From assembly GCF_026413145.1 (NCBI RefSeq), contig NZ_JAOVYZ010000006.1, forward strand, positions 1 to 60,874: a DNA stretch of 60,874 bases, in the 5' to 3' direction. Below, in pieces: positions 37,604-44,790 of this stretch (position 1 is the first letter of the stretch; every line of letters starts with the position of its first letter). The notes below the pieces were generated by a model. The model did no database searches and was not told where the DNA came from. It was given only the letters and a program-made list of their open reading frames with translations. This DNA is from Limosilactobacillus kribbianus (GTDB lineage Bacteria > Bacillota > Bacilli > Lactobacillales > Lactobacillaceae). A program made the position numbers and the translations under genes.

Positions 37604-38405
37604 GATGATTGCTTTGGACCTTGACAATACGCTGCTCAACAGCGAGAAGGAGATTTCCAAGCGCAACGAAGCAGTGCTTAGAAGGCTGCACGAAAAGGGC
37701 ATTCACGTTGTCCTGTGCACCGGTCGGCCAATCAACGCCATCTGGCCGATGATTGAGCAGCTGGGACTGACCCAGCCTGACGACTACACGATCACCTTCA
37801 ATGGGGGCTTGGTGGTCAACAACGTCACCAAGGAACACCTCTTTGAACTGGGAATGCAAAAAGCGGACTTGCAGCCGCTGTTTGACTTTGTCCAAGAGAA
37901 AAAGATCCCGTTGGACGTTTTGGACCTTGAGCGGGTGTACGAGTTGACTGATCATCCGGGCTCCATCTACCGGACGGTTCTAAAGAATATTGAATTCCGC
38001 AATACGAAAATGGCTGATCTGCCAACGACGACCTTTAGCAAGGCCGTCATGGCGATCCCGGCTGAACGACTGGCCCCGATCATTGCCAGTCTGCCGGAAG
38101 AATTGAAACAGCGGTACCATGCGGTTCAGTCCCAGGCGATGATTATGGAATTCCTGCCTCGGCGTGTCAACAAGAGTGTCGGCTTGCAGGCATTGCTTGA
38201 TCACTTTGGCGACGATTTTAGCAACCTGATGAGCTTCGGGGATGCGGATAGCGACCTGGAGATGATTCAGGATGCGGCCCAGGGAATCGTCATGGCTAAC
38301 GGGTTGCCCGAAGTGAAAGCGGCAGTAACGGCGCTGACCGACTCTAATGACGACGACGGGGTGGCGACGTATTGTGAGCGTTATTTTGCCGATCTGTTAA
38401 AATAA
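37596..38405 (+). CDS. Cof-type HAD hydrolase (YidA-like)
   Basis: 269 residues. Motif I DLDNTLLNSEKEIS with the nucleophile Asp, motif II CTGRP, motif III/IV FGDADSDLEMIQDA. Cof-type HAD phosphatases hydrolyse sugar phosphates or flavin phosphates; the substrate here is unknown. ATG 37596 is preceded by GAAGAGAAG; ATG 37584 is possible. Last gene of the oatA operon. Confidence 0.9.
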   Translation: MIKMIALDLDNTLLNSEKEISKRNEAVLRRLHEKGIHVVLCTGRPINAIWPMIEQLGLTQPDDYTITFNGGLVVNNVTKEHLFELGMQKADLQPLFDFVQEKKIPLDVLDLERVYELTDHPGSIYRTVLKNIEFRNTKMADLPTTTFSKAVMAIPAERLAPIIASLPEELKQRYHAVQSQAMIMEFLPRRVNKSVGLQALLDHFGDDFSNLMSFGDADSDLEMIQDAAQGIVMANGLPEVKAAVTALTDSNDDDGVATYCERYFADLLK

Positions 38406-38449
38406 ATAAAAGCCACTGCTGCCTAGTTTGCGAGCGGTGGCTTTTATTT
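38403..38449 (+). terminator. Terminator of the oatA operon
   Basis: AATAAAAGCCAC-T-GCT / AGC-G-GTGGCTTTTATT stem. Confidence 0.8.
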
Positions 38450-38586
38450 CGCTGTGTGAAGATTTTGTTACATTTCGTTGAAGAATGTAATTCATTTGCG
38501 ACGGTTTTGTTACTGTCCGGTAATGTTGATTGTGTATTATAGAGATAATTAATCAGAAACGAATAAAAAAGGACGGTTGTTAATTT

Positions 38587-39180
38587 ATGATTTCTAAGAA
38601 AAACTTTGTAAAAGCAGCAACGACTCTTGGCGCCATGGCCTTAGGTGTTACGGCAGTGACGACGGTTGCCAACGCCGACTCCGTTTACACTGTTAAGAGT
38701 GGCGACACGCTTTCAAGCATTTCTTACAAGTTCGCTAAGAACAACAGTCTTGTTAACTCCATTGCGCGTGACAACCACATTTCCAACATTAACCAAATCT
38801 TTGTTGGCCAGCGTCTGGTAATCAAGGGTGTTGCCAATCAACAGACGGGTCAGAGCACGAGTACTGCCACCCCAGCATCAACTAATACCACTGCAAGCAC
38901 GACGGCAACGACTACTAGCAGTACGAACAGCAGCAGCACGACTTCGACCGTTAGTGGCAGTGAAGCGGCTGCCAAGGCGTGGATTGCGAACCGCGAATCT
39001 GGCGGCAGCTACAGCGCAATGAACGGCCAATATGTTGGTAAGTACCAGCTGTCCGCTTCCTACCTGGGCGGCGACTACTCCGCCGCTAACCAGGAACGGG
39101 TTGCTGACCAATATGTTGCTAGTCGTTATGGTTCTTGGACTGCTGCTCAGCAGTTCTGGCAGGCCAATGGTTGGTACTAA
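38587..39180 (+). CDS. LysM peptidoglycan-binding protein, aggregation-promoting-factor-like
   Basis: 197 residues. Signal peptide 1-30 (NADS cleavage), LysM domain at ~33-80 (YTVKSGDTLSSISYKFAKNN...), a Ser/Thr/Gln linker, and a C-terminal domain WIANRESGGSYSAMNGQYVGKYQLSASYL...FWQANGWY. This C-terminal domain is the one shared by Apf proteins and related lysozyme-like surface proteins of lactobacilli. Likely secreted and bound to the wall non-covalently, with a role in cell shape or wall turnover. Strong ribosome site AAAAGGACGG and frequent codons. Confidence 0.85.
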   Translation: MISKKNFVKAATTLGAMALGVTAVTTVANADSVYTVKSGDTLSSISYKFAKNNSLVNSIARDNHISNINQIFVGQRLVIKGVANQQTGQSTSTATPASTNTTASTTATTTSSTNSSSTTSTVSGSEAAAKAWIANRESGGSYSAMNGQYVGKYQLSASYLGGDYSAANQERVADQYVASRYGSWTAAQQFWQANGWY

Positions 39181-39198
39181 TTAATAATTTGATAACAA

Positions 39199-39231
39199 AT
39201 AAAAGCACTTCCGGTGGGGAGTGCTTTTTGC
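39199..39231 (+). terminator. Terminator of the LysM gene
   Basis: AAAAGCACT / AGTGCTTTTTG stem and T tract. Confidence 0.8.
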
Positions 39232-39273
39232 TATCTAAATGGGACTGGTTATGGTAAACTATTAATTGTACCT

Positions 39274-39646
39274 GGGGATGTTTTTTGGATTCGACAGGTA
39301 TAGGTCGAGTTTCGACTGCGTTTCGAAGGTTGCGTCTTCGTAAAAACGCTCAGTTTTCAAATTATAACTGCAAACAATAATTCAAACTCTTACGCTCTTG
39401 CTGCCTAACAAGTAGCATCCGTAAATCCGTTCCGGGTTCGTCCATGATGCGGTAACGGGTTTCATATTGAGTGGACTACGCTGACCGTCGCCGTTTGAGA
39501 TTGTCAGAAGAGTTTTTTCAAGCTAGCTAGCCATGGTTGCCCTGATCAGCGGCGTTTTGACTGGTGAAAATTAAATAGCTGAGATACGAACGTAGAGGTC
39601 GAAATGGCGATATGCTTGGACACGGGTTCGACTCCCGTCATCTCCA
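39274..39646 (+). ncRNA. ssrA: Transfer-messenger RNA (tmRNA)
   Basis: The tRNA-like ends pair GGGGATG (39274) with CATCTCC plus discriminator A (39646); the T arm is ACGGG-TTCGACT-CCCGT and CCA is not encoded. The tag frame reads ANNNSNSYALAA-stop (GCAAACAAT...GCTGCCTAA, about 39371-39410), with the YALAA end seen in lactobacilli. It rescues stalled ribosomes with SmpB and RNase R, both in this window. The 3' end is the integration site of two mobile elements. Confidence 0.97.
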
Positions 39647-39648
39647 TT
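39636..39648 (+). other. attL inside ssrA
   Basis: Core CGTCATCTCCATT at the end of the tmRNA acceptor stem. Sequence to its left is tmRNA; sequence to its right is element arm. Confidence 0.85.
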
Positions 39649-39660
39649 TTTAGCATTTTG

Positions 39661-39710
39661 AGTGTCTTTATATCATCGCAAAACGTTGATATAAAGGCAT
39701 TTTTGTTTTT
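39661..39710 (+). terminator. Terminator now serving ssrA, supplied by element 1
   Basis: TGTCTTTATATCA / TGATATAAAGGCA stem and TTTTTGTTTTT. A close copy follows the second att core. Confidence 0.75.
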
Positions 39711-39845
39711 ACGGAAACGCTGAAAAACGGATTTATTTTAACTTTGACGGCAAAATCATCCCTGCTTGCTGCCGGGCCCTTTTAGGGTGGCAGCAATGTC
39801 GGGTATAGTATAATGAATTTTGAGAATGTTTGACTGATAAACAAA

Positions 39846-39876
39846 AAGACAACCAACATAATAGTCGGCTGTCTAG
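39846..39876 (-). terminator. Terminator of the element 1 small-gene pair
   Basis: Minus strand AGACAGCC...GGTTGTCTTTTTG, overlapping the stop codon of the 60-residue gene. Confidence 0.6.
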
Positions 39877-40055
39877 TTGCTTAATTCATGTTGTCGTTGC
39901 TTGATACAGTTTAATAGCATTGTTAAGTCGTTTGCTGTGGCGTCCTTTAGAATAAAGTTTTTAGCTACTGACTTGCGGTTGATGTACTGAGTACGGGCTC
40001 TGTTCTTTCGGCGATACTTATTGATTGCCAGGTGTTGGGCTTCGGTCATTGCCAT
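39873..40055 (-). CDS. Small basic phage-type protein, 60 residues
   Basis: Strong ribosome site AAAGGAAG before the ATG. Basic, Arg/Asn-rich N-terminal half (NKYRRKNRARTQYINRKSVAKNFI) followed by a helix (ATANDLTMLLNCIKQRQHEL). It looks like the small proteins of unknown function found in lactobacillus prophages and plasmids. It starts four bases after the 58-residue gene, and both lie in the 1.0-kb remnant element. Confidence 0.6.
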   Translation of the reverse strand: MAMTEAQHLAINKYRRKNRARTQYINRKSVAKNFILKDATANDLTMLLNCIKQRQHELSN

Positions 40056-40059
40056 GCTG

Positions 40060-40236
40060 CTACTTCCTTTCGATTTTGAATTCTATTAGCTTGCGGCGCT
40101 TGCTCTTAGGGGTGTGCCGCCACTCATTGAATTTATGAACGTCTTGTTTAATCATCCCCATAATCTCACGGGGATTATACACGTCTAGTGCAATAGTAAC
40201 GTGTTTATTCTTTGACTGGTATTTGAAGCGTCTCAT
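40060..40236 (-). CDS. Small basic phage-type protein, 58 residues
   Basis: Start at the Met preceded by GAGGTTGAG, inside a longer frame. Basic protein MRRFKYQSKNKHVTIALDV... ending KRRKLIEFKIERK. Its stop is four bases before the next gene, which uses the end of this gene as its ribosome site (AAAGGAAGTAG). Family not recognised. Confidence 0.55.
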   Translation of the reverse strand: MRRFKYQSKNKHVTIALDVYNPREIMGMIKQDVHKFNEWRHTPKSKRRKLIEFKIERK

Positions 40237-40274
40237 ATTCTCAACCTCGGTTTTAAATGCTATAATATACACAT

Positions 40275-40320
40275 AAAAAGCCCCAAAGGTTGTTGACTTT
40301 GGCGAGTCAACCTTTGGGCG
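40275..40320 (-). terminator. Terminator of the 33-residue ORF
   Basis: Minus strand CCCAAAGGTTGACT / GTCAACAACCTTTGGGG stem and CTTTTTATG. Confidence 0.75.
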
Positions 40321-40332
40321 GTGTGTTAACCA

Positions 40333-40434
40333 CTAATCAAAAATAACTACTAACTTAAAGCGTAAGGGGACCAAGCTAAACTCAATTGAGTATGCTTTGA
40401 CCGAGCGCTTTTTGTTTTTGCTTTTTCCATTCAT
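40333..40434 (-). CDS. Putative 33-residue peptide
   Basis: ATG follows AAGGGGGTGG at a good distance and the frame ends in TAG. The product has a basic N terminus (MNGKSKNKKRS) and a hydrophobic C terminus (FSLVPLRFKLVVIFD). A promoter (TTGCTT-17-TATGAT) and a strong terminator frame it exactly, so a short transcript of this ORF is likely. A toxin, signal or leader peptide would fit, but no family is recognised. Confidence 0.45.
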   Translation of the reverse strand: MNGKSKNKKRSVKAYSIEFSLVPLRFKLVVIFD

Positions 40435-40467
40435 GGTAACCACCCCCTTTCCTTAGGGGCTAACTAC

Positions 40468-40496
40468 ATCATATACATATGTAGGGATAGAAGCAA
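40468..40496 (-). promoter_or_regulatory. Promoter of the 33-residue ORF
   Basis: Minus strand TTGCTT (40491-40496), 17 bases, TATGAT (40468-40473). Confidence 0.6.
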
Positions 40497-40646
40497 TAGC
40501 TATTTTGATTAGTATGAAATTATTGAGACAAAATCAGAAGGGGATGGACGCTGGTTGGTCCATTCACCTGTTAGTGCTTGTTCAATCTGCCTGGATCATT
40601 AGCGCAAATAATTGACTATCGATGCAATTAGGTTAGATTTTGTGCC

Positions 40647-40679
40647 ACGGGTTCGACTCCCGTCATCTCCATTTTTAGG
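40647..40679 (+). repeat. Second copy of the ssrA 3' end (att between elements)
   Basis: A 33-base exact copy of the tmRNA T arm, acceptor end and first arm bases, matching about 39621-39654. The core is 40661-40673. It marks the junction of the two elements. Lacking the 5' half, it is not a functional tmRNA. Confidence 0.85.
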
Positions 40680-40686
40680 GTTTTCA

Positions 40687-40735
40687 GTGCTTTTATACCA
40701 GCTCAAAACGTTGATATAAAGGCATTTTTATTTTT
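40687..40735 (+). terminator. Terminator copy in the arm of element 2
   Basis: GTGCTTTTATACCA / TGATATAAAGGCA stem and T-rich tail; diverged copy of the hairpin at 39661-39710. Confidence 0.65.
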
Positions 40736-40770
40736 GGAAAAACATTGAAAAACGTATTTTTTGCCACGAT

Positions 40771-40791
40771 TGCGGAAAAAGTGCGGAAAAA
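40771..40791. repeat. Left copy of a 21-base arm repeat
   Basis: Two TGCGGAAAAA units in tandem. The same 21 bases recur exactly at 53306-53326, near the other end of element 2. Probably integrase arm-binding sites. Confidence 0.6.
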
Positions 40792-40896
40792 TAATGAGCT
40801 TCTCCCCAGCGTGGTGTCGCCTGTTTAGGCGGCTTTTTATTTTGTTCTGCGGAAAAATCATCTTTTTAGTGTGTTAGGTATGTGAGCATAGACAAA

Positions 40897-40934
40897 AGGG
40901 GATGAGCCTGTTTGTTGGTTCATCCCCATTTAAC
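40897..40934 (-). terminator. Terminator of the lipoprotein gene
   Basis: Minus strand ATGGGGATGA / TCATCCCCTTTT stem. Confidence 0.75.
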
Positions 40935-40944
40935 TTAGTAATTA

Positions 40945-41484
40945 TTAGTAATTGTCGTCTAAATGATAATAGGCTTTCCCGGCGTCGTTAAATCTACCGT
41001 CTGGCCCTATGAAGCCATGTGACTGGTCAAATTGTTCTTCTTGATCTTGTGCCTGTACCCAAGCGTCCGGGCTGCCGTCCGGGTTTGAACCTGCGGCGTG
41101 ATCTTGTCCTGGTAGAAGTGGGGCGCCGTTTGGGTCATATCCACGTTCACGGTTAATCTCACCTTGTGACTTTCCCTGCGCCTGCTGCTGGCCACCATTA
41201 CCGCCGCTGTTAGATTGAGCGGTTGCCTGTTGAGTATTGCCGCTCTGCTGATTAGAAGCGCTGCTAGTGGCCACCTGGCTGCTGTCATTGCTGCTAGGCG
41301 AGGACTGTTTATCCTTGTGGTTCTTATTAGCTGCTTTCTTATGTGACTTATGGTGCTTAACTACTTTGGTAGACGTAGTAGACGAACTGCTGGCCGCCTT
41401 GTGTGATTGCGACGCCAGATTATTGCACCCGGCTAAACTAAGCCCGGCCAATATCGTGACACAAGCTAAACCTAATCTTTTCAT
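40945..41484 (-). CDS. Element-borne lipoprotein
   Basis: About 179 residues from ATG 41484, behind GGGGGTATT; the longer frame upstream is not needed. The signal peptide ends in a clear lipobox (LAGLSLAGC, Cys near 21). After it come a Ser/Thr/Lys/His and Gln/Asn/Ser low-complexity spacer and an acidic C-terminal part with GYDPNGAPLLPGQDHAAGSNPDGSPDAWVQAQDQEEQFDQ. This end resembles the short C-terminal modules of lactobacillus lipoproteins. Last gene before the left att, so a typical cargo position. Function unknown; superinfection exclusion would be one possibility. Confidence 0.75.
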   Translation of the reverse strand: MKRLGLACVTILAGLSLAGCNNLASQSHKAASSSSTTSTKVVKHHKSHKKAANKNHKDKQSSPSSNDSSQVATSSASNQQSGNTQQATAQSNSGGNGGQQQAQGKSQGEINRERGYDPNGAPLLPGQDHAAGSNPDGSPDAWVQAQDQEEQFDQSHGFIGPDGRFNDAGKAYYHLDDNY

Positions 41485-41948
41485 TCTGAAATACCCCCAA
41501 TAGTAAACATTTACAACTCTATTATGCTCCAGTTTCGGGAAAGTGACTGCTTCAACGTTAAAAACATTGATTTTTCTAGTAATGATGGTTGCTCTGCGTA
41601 AATAAGATGGTCGATTGTATAGCTGCGGCGCTTTCATGTTGTCTGAATGACCAATGGAACTGTAGAAAACACTAAAATGGGCAAAATAATGGACTTGTTG
41701 AACGTGCTAAATACTGATTTTTCAATAATTGGCGAATGATACCCCCCGCACCCTAAAATTTCAAAAATTATCCCTTGTGTGTAAGACGACGGCAATGTGT
41801 GCTGCTCTCTTCGTGGCATGATAAAATATGAGTGTGTATGGTAATTTGTGTAAAGGCGGCTATGTGAGGGTTGCCTTTTCTTTTTTAAGGGGGCCGAAAG
41901 TGTCAGAAATACCTTTTAGGGTGTCGGAAATGTCGGAATCATCCCCAG
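41485..41948. other. 464 bases without a supported gene
   Basis: Only a short minus-strand frame without ribosome site (41634-41819) is present. The stretch holds a plus-strand hairpin with T run (GGCGGC...GTTGCCTTTTCTTTTTT, about 41857-41887) and direct repeats of TGTCGGAA near 41895-41940. It may contain the promoter of the lipoprotein gene. Confidence 0.4.
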
Positions 41949-42314
41949 CTAGTGCATAAGCTTGTAAGCCATCAACAATGCTTTACGTTGTCGATGATAG
42001 AAGCTGCCCTCTGTAATCTGGTAATGGTTCGCCGCCAACTCTGCCAGTGTCGTTTTGGTGCGGTGCCGCTTGATAAATCGTTGTTCTAAGATTATTCCAC
42101 TGGCCTGGTCAACCTTGCCAACTACGGTAACGATATGCTGCCGGGTTTTTAGTTCAGATATGGCCCTCGTGTGCTCCAGTTGTTCCTGGTCGGTCACTCT
42201 GGGGTTGCTGTCGTCCACTCTAAGCGATATTAGTTGCCAGTCCTTGAATTGTCTTAGGTAGTTCTTGGCTGCGGTGGCGGCTGTCTTTTCTCCAGTTGTG
42301 GGGATGGTTGACAT
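41949..42314 (-). CDS. ArpU/RinA-like phage transcriptional regulator
   Basis: 121 residues. The C-terminal half has a sigma-region-4-like helix-turn-helix pattern (LEQRFIKRHRTKTTLAELAANHYQITEGSFYHRQRKALLMAYKL), as in ArpU-type late regulators of Gram-positive phages. The N-terminal half is helical with charged residues. In phages this family activates packaging and lysis genes; here no such genes follow, only the lipoprotein gene. Assignment rests on pattern only. Confidence 0.55.
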   Translation of the reverse strand: MSTIPTTGEKTAATAAKNYLRQFKDWQLISLRVDDSNPRVTDQEQLEHTRAISELKTRQHIVTVVGKVDQASGIILEQRFIKRHRTKTTLAELAANHYQITEGSFYHRQRKALLMAYKLMH

Positions 42315-42423
42315 GAGACAATCACTCCAATTACAATAAATTTGGTTTCTTTTTATATCGAAGGGCGTGCCACCTGGTGCGATCTTTAGTCCGTTGTTAA
42401 TTCAACGGGCTTTTTTATTGCTA

Positions 42424-42570
42424 TCATTCAATCAAACATATCAAAACAATAGCAATCATTATCCCGGCCGTAATCGTGTTGGTGGTCCAGTAGGCCGTTG
42501 TCATTGAAACATGAAAGATATGCGCCACTAGACTGTAAAACATATAATCATCAAACGAATTAAGCAGCAT
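42424..42570 (-). CDS. Small membrane protein, 48 residues
   Basis: ATG 42570 is preceded by GGGGGATGA. One hydrophobic helix at residues ~31-47 (TITAGIMIAIVLICLIE) after a Phe/Tyr/His-rich segment. No family recognised. It sits in the leftward gene series between ArpU-like and replication genes. Confidence 0.5.
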   Translation of the reverse strand: MLLNSFDDYMFYSLVAHIFHVSMTTAYWTTNTITAGIMIAIVLICLIE

Positions 42571-42594
42571 TTGTTGTCATCCCCCTATTTGAGT

Positions 42595-42635
42595 AAAGGC
42601 CGTTGCTCTGGAATTTCAATGAGCAGCGGCCTTTA
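42595..42635 (-). terminator. Terminator after the 26-residue ORF
   Basis: TAAAGGCCG-C-TGCTC / GAGCA-A-CGGCCTTTA stem directly behind the stop codon. Confidence 0.6.
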
Positions 42636-42636
42636 T

Positions 42637-42717
42637 TTACTGTAATAAATCATCAATTGATTTATCAATTTCTTTTTGTTGCTTTTCAATTTCCTTATCT
42701 AAATTGAGATTATCCAT
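42637..42717 (-). CDS. Putative 26-residue peptide
   Basis: ATG follows AAGGGGGGTGATC, a very strong ribosome site. The product (MDNLNLDKEIEKQQKEIDKS... ending LLQ) is a charged amphipathic helix. It ends immediately before a hairpin. Possibly a real microprotein or a leader peptide. Confidence 0.4.
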   Translation of the reverse strand: MDNLNLDKEIEKQQKEIDKSIDDLLQ

Positions 42718-43145
42718 AACGATCACCCCCCTTAACTACGCAATCAACGTCAATATAGGCTTTAATGTCAGGTTTTGTAAGGCTCTAGCCCCAGCTAAAG
42801 GATGAGCCGGGAAGCTTAATAGTCCTATCATTTACTATCACTTTTCATCATCAATTTAACTACGATCATCCCCATAAGCGGAACTTTTGGGCAATCGTTG
42901 GGGATGATAATTACTGTTAAATCAACGATTGCGGCAATTGCCAGCGTTTCACATTTCATGGAATAATTTCACATTATCACCACCAATCTAACTACGAAAC
43001 TATAAGCAATGTTAACTTTTGTTAAGCTTCGATTAACTACAAATATTCCCGGCAATGTCCAGTTTTGACCAGTCCATTTTTGAGTAGATATACCGTTATA
43101 TCAACAATTATCGAACATTGGTAAGTTGTGAAGTTGGTGGAACAT
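42718..43145. repeat. Non-coding stretch with repeat modules A and B
   Basis: No gene is supported. It contains TTAACTAC(G/A)A boxes near 42732, 42857, 42989 and 43033. Two copies of a 19-base repeat, in minus orientation, lie at 42912-42930 and 43091-43109. A stem ATCATCCCC / GGGGATGAT lies at about 42865-42909. Confidence 0.6.
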
Positions 43146-43526
43146 TCAGTCGCTCACTAAACCGATATTTTTGTATGCTGTCGTAACCTTATTACTGTAA
43201 TATCCAGCATAAAAGCGATGGTGCTTCTGGTATACGAACCCCAATAACTCCATGTTGCGTTTGAACTGCCGGGAACTTAGCGGCTCCAGTCCTTGCTGCT
43301 TGCAATATTCCTTGTAGCGATCATAGACGACACGACAAGCACTATAAAAGCGTCTGTCTTTCTTCACCTGGTCCGAATACACGAAACTAATTACTGTTTT
43401 GTCTGCCTGGTCCTTGTTGCGAACTCTGAAATGATAGTCTGTTTTACTTTCTGCCATCATCCGTGCCAGGCTGCGTCTACTAAAAATATAACGTCCACGA
43501 TACCAACCCAATATCATCAACTCCAT
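43146..43526 (-). CDS. Stand-alone D5/P4-primase-type C-terminal winged-helix protein
   Basis: 126 residues. The core YDRYKEYCKQQGLEPLSSRQFKRNMELLGFVYQKHHRFYAGYYSNKV matches the pattern of the C-terminal DNA-binding winged helix of P4/D5-type primase-helicases. In phages it is normally fused to the helicase; here it is a separate gene 1.2 kb away from the helicase. Weak ribosome site, so the start is unsure. It could help recognise the origin. Confidence 0.55.
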   Translation of the reverse strand: MELMILGWYRGRYIFSRRSLARMMAESKTDYHFRVRNKDQADKTVISFVYSDQVKKDRRFYSACRVVYDRYKEYCKQQGLEPLSSRQFKRNMELLGFVYQKHHRFYAGYYSNKVTTAYKNIGLVSD

Positions 43527-43957
43527 TTCTGAATATATTCTTATTTAGCTCTGTAAGCTCTTCTAAGCGCTTTTAGGTGATAAACGATAAATTATATTAC
43601 TCACCACTTAGCTACCTCAAAACTGCCCGAATATTTAGAATAATTAAGCATATCGAACACACGGTCTATCCTTTGCTCTGACCACTCACTAAATTAACTA
43701 CAATTCAGATCCTTTTCCAACAAATAACAAGCTCATTACCCTTGCAATTGTTGATTTAACAGTATTCTTAGGATGTTGGTTCTCGTAGGTCAAAAAAAGG
43801 TAGTCCCACTATATAGACCAACTTTATTTATTAGTTAGTGTCATTGTCTATCCTTGCTCTCCAGATTGACTACAATTCTGTTCCTTTTCCGCCGAATAAA
43901 TTAAATCATCCCCCGATTATCGTTGATATAACAGTAATTGGGGGATGCTTCTTTTTA
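43527..43957. repeat. Non-coding stretch with repeat modules C and D
   Basis: No gene is supported in 431 bases. Two related ~95-base modules (about 43670-43766 and 43842-43940) share GTCTATCC, TTGCTCT, ACTACAATTC, TCCTTTTCC and the 19-base repeat in plus orientation (43746-43764 and 43918-43936). The second lies in the loop of a stem ATCCCCC / GGGGGAT. Confidence 0.6.
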
Positions 43958-44380
43958 TCACTCTAGTCGATCATATTCGTACAATTTTTCATTAATTGAG
44001 TAGTTACTGAAATAGCTATCAATTACCCTCTTCTTAGTTTCCCTATTCTTACCTGTACTGTGTGAGTAATCATCAATAACGGCTTTAAGGTGATTAATTA
44101 TCTGCCCCTCGATTTGTTGCGCTTCTTTGAGTGTTTTATTGTATTTGGCAACAAGCTGCCTGTTTTGCTCTAGCAGGGTAGGAACATGGTGTTTAATTAT
44201 ACCCATGTCGTCCAGTACTTTTTTATGAACGAACGGTATTTTGATTAGGCTTCTATTCAATTGTGCTTCATTCTCTGCGATTTGCTTGTCTAGCTTCTTA
44301 ATCTGAACCAGTTTGATCTTATTAGTATTAAGCCCCAGAACGACGCTAGATAAATGATCTTCAATTTCTTCACGGTTCAT
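43958..44380 (-). CDS. Coiled-coil hypothetical protein, 140 residues
   Basis: Starts after AGAGGTAATT. Long charged helices with heptad character (KLDKQIAENEAQLN..., LLEQNRQLVAKYNKTLKEAQQIEGQIINHL). No membrane segment or known domain recognised. First gene after the putative origin on the leftward side. Confidence 0.6.
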   Translation of the reverse strand: MNREEIEDHLSSVVLGLNTNKIKLVQIKKLDKQIAENEAQLNRSLIKIPFVHKKVLDDMGIIKHHVPTLLEQNRQLVAKYNKTLKEAQQIEGQIINHLKAVIDDYSHSTGKNRETKKRVIDSYFSNYSINEKLYEYDRLE

Positions 44381-44484
44381 GGTAATTACCTCTTTTTATA
44401 GTCCGACTAATCTGTCATTACTTTTAAGGGTGCAAAATCTGAACATGGTACCTGGCCATTCCTTTTATAGGGTGCCCAATGTGC

Positions 44485-44790
44485 CTATGGCAACAAGCAA
44501 CAAGCTAGAAAGGAATGTTGCCAGGTTTTGTTACCTTACTAACCCCTTGATATATCTGACTTTTTAAGCCACTGGCAACAAGGCAACGATTTTATAGTAG
44601 AAAATCTCTTTTAAGGAAAAAAGCTTAATTTTAGTGTTTTTTCTTTTATATGTAATATTTCTATGTTGCTTTGTTGCTTTGTTGCTTTTTAGTGTGTAAA
44701 TGTGGTTGTATCAATGGATGGCGAAAAGCAACAATTTATAAACTTGTGAGTCAGTTTGTTGCTTTTCTACCATTTTTGTTGCTTTTGACA
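44485..44790. other. Putative replication origin with iterons
   Basis: AT-rich, gene-free stretch directly behind the helicase gene. Three exact tandem 8-mers GTTGCTTT lie at 44665-44688. More copies of GTTGC/GCAAC occur at 44489-44505, 44516-44522, 44573-44587, 44724-44732, 44757-44765 and 44776-44784. Satellites and plasmids of this replication type often carry such sites beside the helicase gene. Confidence 0.5.

Noticed and set aside
40621-40672. A second tmRNA or tRNA gene
   Set aside because: Only the T arm and 3' acceptor strand are present; the 5' acceptor strand, tag frame and pseudoknots are missing. It is an att duplicate.
41634-41819. A 61-codon minus-strand frame between the lipoprotein and ArpU-like genes
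   Set aside because: No ribosome site, poor coding character and overlap with the likely leader of the lipoprotein gene.
44663-44690. Tandem 8-mers as a CRISPR array
   Set aside because: Unit is only 8 bases without spacers, and no cas genes are present; iterons explain it better.
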